Under the pieces are notes generated by a model that had not been told where the DNA came from, did no database searches, and saw only the letters and a program-made list of their open reading frames with translations. This document shows positions 12,811 through 13,647 of a stretch of DNA of 13,647 nucleotides, piece by piece (position 1 is the first letter of the stretch; each line of letters opens with the position of its first letter). The translations under genes and the position numbers were made by a program. Source of the DNA: Acidimicrobiales bacterium (lineage in GTDB: Bacteria > Actinomycetota > Acidimicrobiia > Acidimicrobiales > Acidimicrobilacustridaceae). The stretch spans positions 1 to 13,647 of the forward strand of contig JALQSZ010000017.1 in the NCBI GenBank assembly GCA_023264135.1. Reading direction: 5' to 3'.

Positions 12811-13647
12811 ATGAAAGCAATCGTTTGCGAACAATTTGGGCCAGTAACTGACCTCCGTCTTGTCGAGCGAGAGAGCGCAATGCTTGGCGCAGCCGACGTA
12901 CGTGTTGCGGTGACGGCATGCGGAGTGAATTACGTCGACGGTCTGTTTGTTCAGGGCAAGTACCAAATCAAACCGCCAGTCCCGTTTGTTCCTGGCATGG
13001 AAGTTGTCGGCCGAATTGTTGAAGTTGGTTCCGACGTCACCGATCGCTCAATCGGCGACCGGGTGTTTGTCAATGTTGGACTTGGCGGTTATGTCAGTGA
13101 GGTCGTTGTTGCTTCGGCGCGCACGATGCTTCTTCCCGACACGATCACCGATGGTCAAGCTGCAACCTTCACGCAGAGTTATCTCACCGGTTGGTTTGCA
13201 TTGCGCGAACGCGCGCAGGTGCAAGCCGGACAATCGTTGTTAGTGCTCGGCGCGGGCGGTGGTGTCGGACTCGCTGCAGTCGACATCGGCGTCATGCTCG
13301 GACTGCGCGTCATTGCAGTTGCTTCAACAGAAGAGAAGCGTCAGCTGGCGTTGTCACGTGGCGCCGAGGCAGCAATCGATTCGACCACTGAAGATGTCAA
13401 GGAACGCGCCAAAGAACTTGGGGGCGGATCGGTCGATGTTCTGTATGACCCTGTCGGCGGTGACCTTGGAACGACTTGCTTACGGGCGCTTGGCGACAAC
13501 GGGGCCTATCTCGTGATCGGCTTTGTCGGCGGCATTCCCAACCTTCCGGCCAACCAGATCCTCTTGCGCAATCGCAGGGTGATCGGGGTCGATTGGGGCG
13601 GTTGGGCGCTACGAAACGGCGAACGCAACGATCAGTTGGTCGCTGAA
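12811..13647 (+). CDS. Zinc-independent MDR oxidoreductase (NADPH:quinone oxidoreductase-like), 3'-truncated by the window edge
   Basis: The frame is open to the last base, giving the first 279 residues of a protein that should be about 320-340 long. Seen: N-terminal 'MKAIVCEQFGP', the GroES-like domain with 'ACGVNYVDGLFVQGKYQIKPPVPFVPGMEVVGRIVEVGSDV', and a Rossmann domain with 'LVLGAGGGVGLAAVDIGVMLG' (the GxGxxG-type NADPH site) and 'VDVLYDPVGG'. The structural-zinc cysteine cluster of alcohol dehydrogenases is missing, and 'PGMEVVGRI' replaces the catalytic zinc ligand pattern GHE, so it belongs to the quinone-oxidoreductase branch. It reduces quinones or enones with NADPH; the exact substrate is unknown. 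Divergent from the hydrolase gene. Confidence 0.88.
   Translation, partial: MKAIVCEQFGPVTDLRLVERESAMLGAADVRVAVTACGVNYVDGLFVQGKYQIKPPVPFVPGMEVVGRIVEVGSDVTDRSIGDRVFVNVGLGGYVSEVVVASARTMLLPDTITDGQAATFTQSYLTGWFALRERAQVQAGQSLLVLGAGGGVGLAAVDIGVMLGLRVIAVASTEEKRQLALSRGAEAAIDSTTEDVKERAKELGGGSVDVLYDPVGGDLGTTCLRALGDNGAYLVIGFVGGIPNLPANQILLRNRRVIGVDWGGWALRNGERNDQLVAE

Overview
The window looks like chromosomal DNA of a high-to-moderate GC actinobacterium, most likely an Acidimicrobiia-type lineage. The reasons are actinobacterial-style SUF proteins (SufB, SufD, SufU, SufS, SufC, and a Rieske ferredoxin inside the operon), dense co-directional genes with ATGA overlaps, and several starts that sit 6-7 nt after a TANNNT -10 box with no Shine-Dalgarno, as in leaderless actinobacterial transcripts. 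The lineage is an inference; no rRNA gene is present. No tRNA, rRNA, CRISPR array, insertion sequence or prophage was seen.

Layout. (1) 2-1767, plus strand: the 3' part of an OleC-like beta-lactone synthetase and a complete OleD-like reductase, the end of a probable long-chain olefin/beta-lactone operon. (2) 1768-4594, plus: promoter and operator, sufB, then an EamA-type transporter and a small four-cysteine protein. (3) 4690-5649, plus: a secreted glycine-rich protein. (4) 5673-9556, plus: a second operator/promoter, then sufD, a Rieske ferredoxin, sufC copy 1, a pterin-4a-carbinolamine dehydratase and a cytochrome P450. (5) 9581-12137, minus: sufC copy 2, sufS and sufU, transcribed towards the P450 from a third operator. 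(6) 12158-12763, minus: a metallo-beta-lactamase-fold hydrolase, divergent from (7) a quinone-oxidoreductase-like MDR gene that leaves the window at its right edge.

How the genes work together. SufS takes sulfur from cysteine and SufU accepts it. SufB, SufD and the SufC ATPase form the scaffold that builds Fe-S clusters. Here the genes are split over three transcription units on two strands, with two intact SufC paralogues.

The most notable observation is a shared 28-bp dyad (11-bp arm, 6-bp spacer, 11-bp arm) in front of each of the three suf units: 1812-1839, 5673-5700 and 12110-12137. One arm of every copy is exactly TAGGAGAAATT, and each copy overlaps or abuts a -10 element. This looks like the operator of a common Fe-S-responsive regulator that is not encoded in this window. 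Every intergenic gap is shorter than 125 bases; the notable ones are described under their sites.
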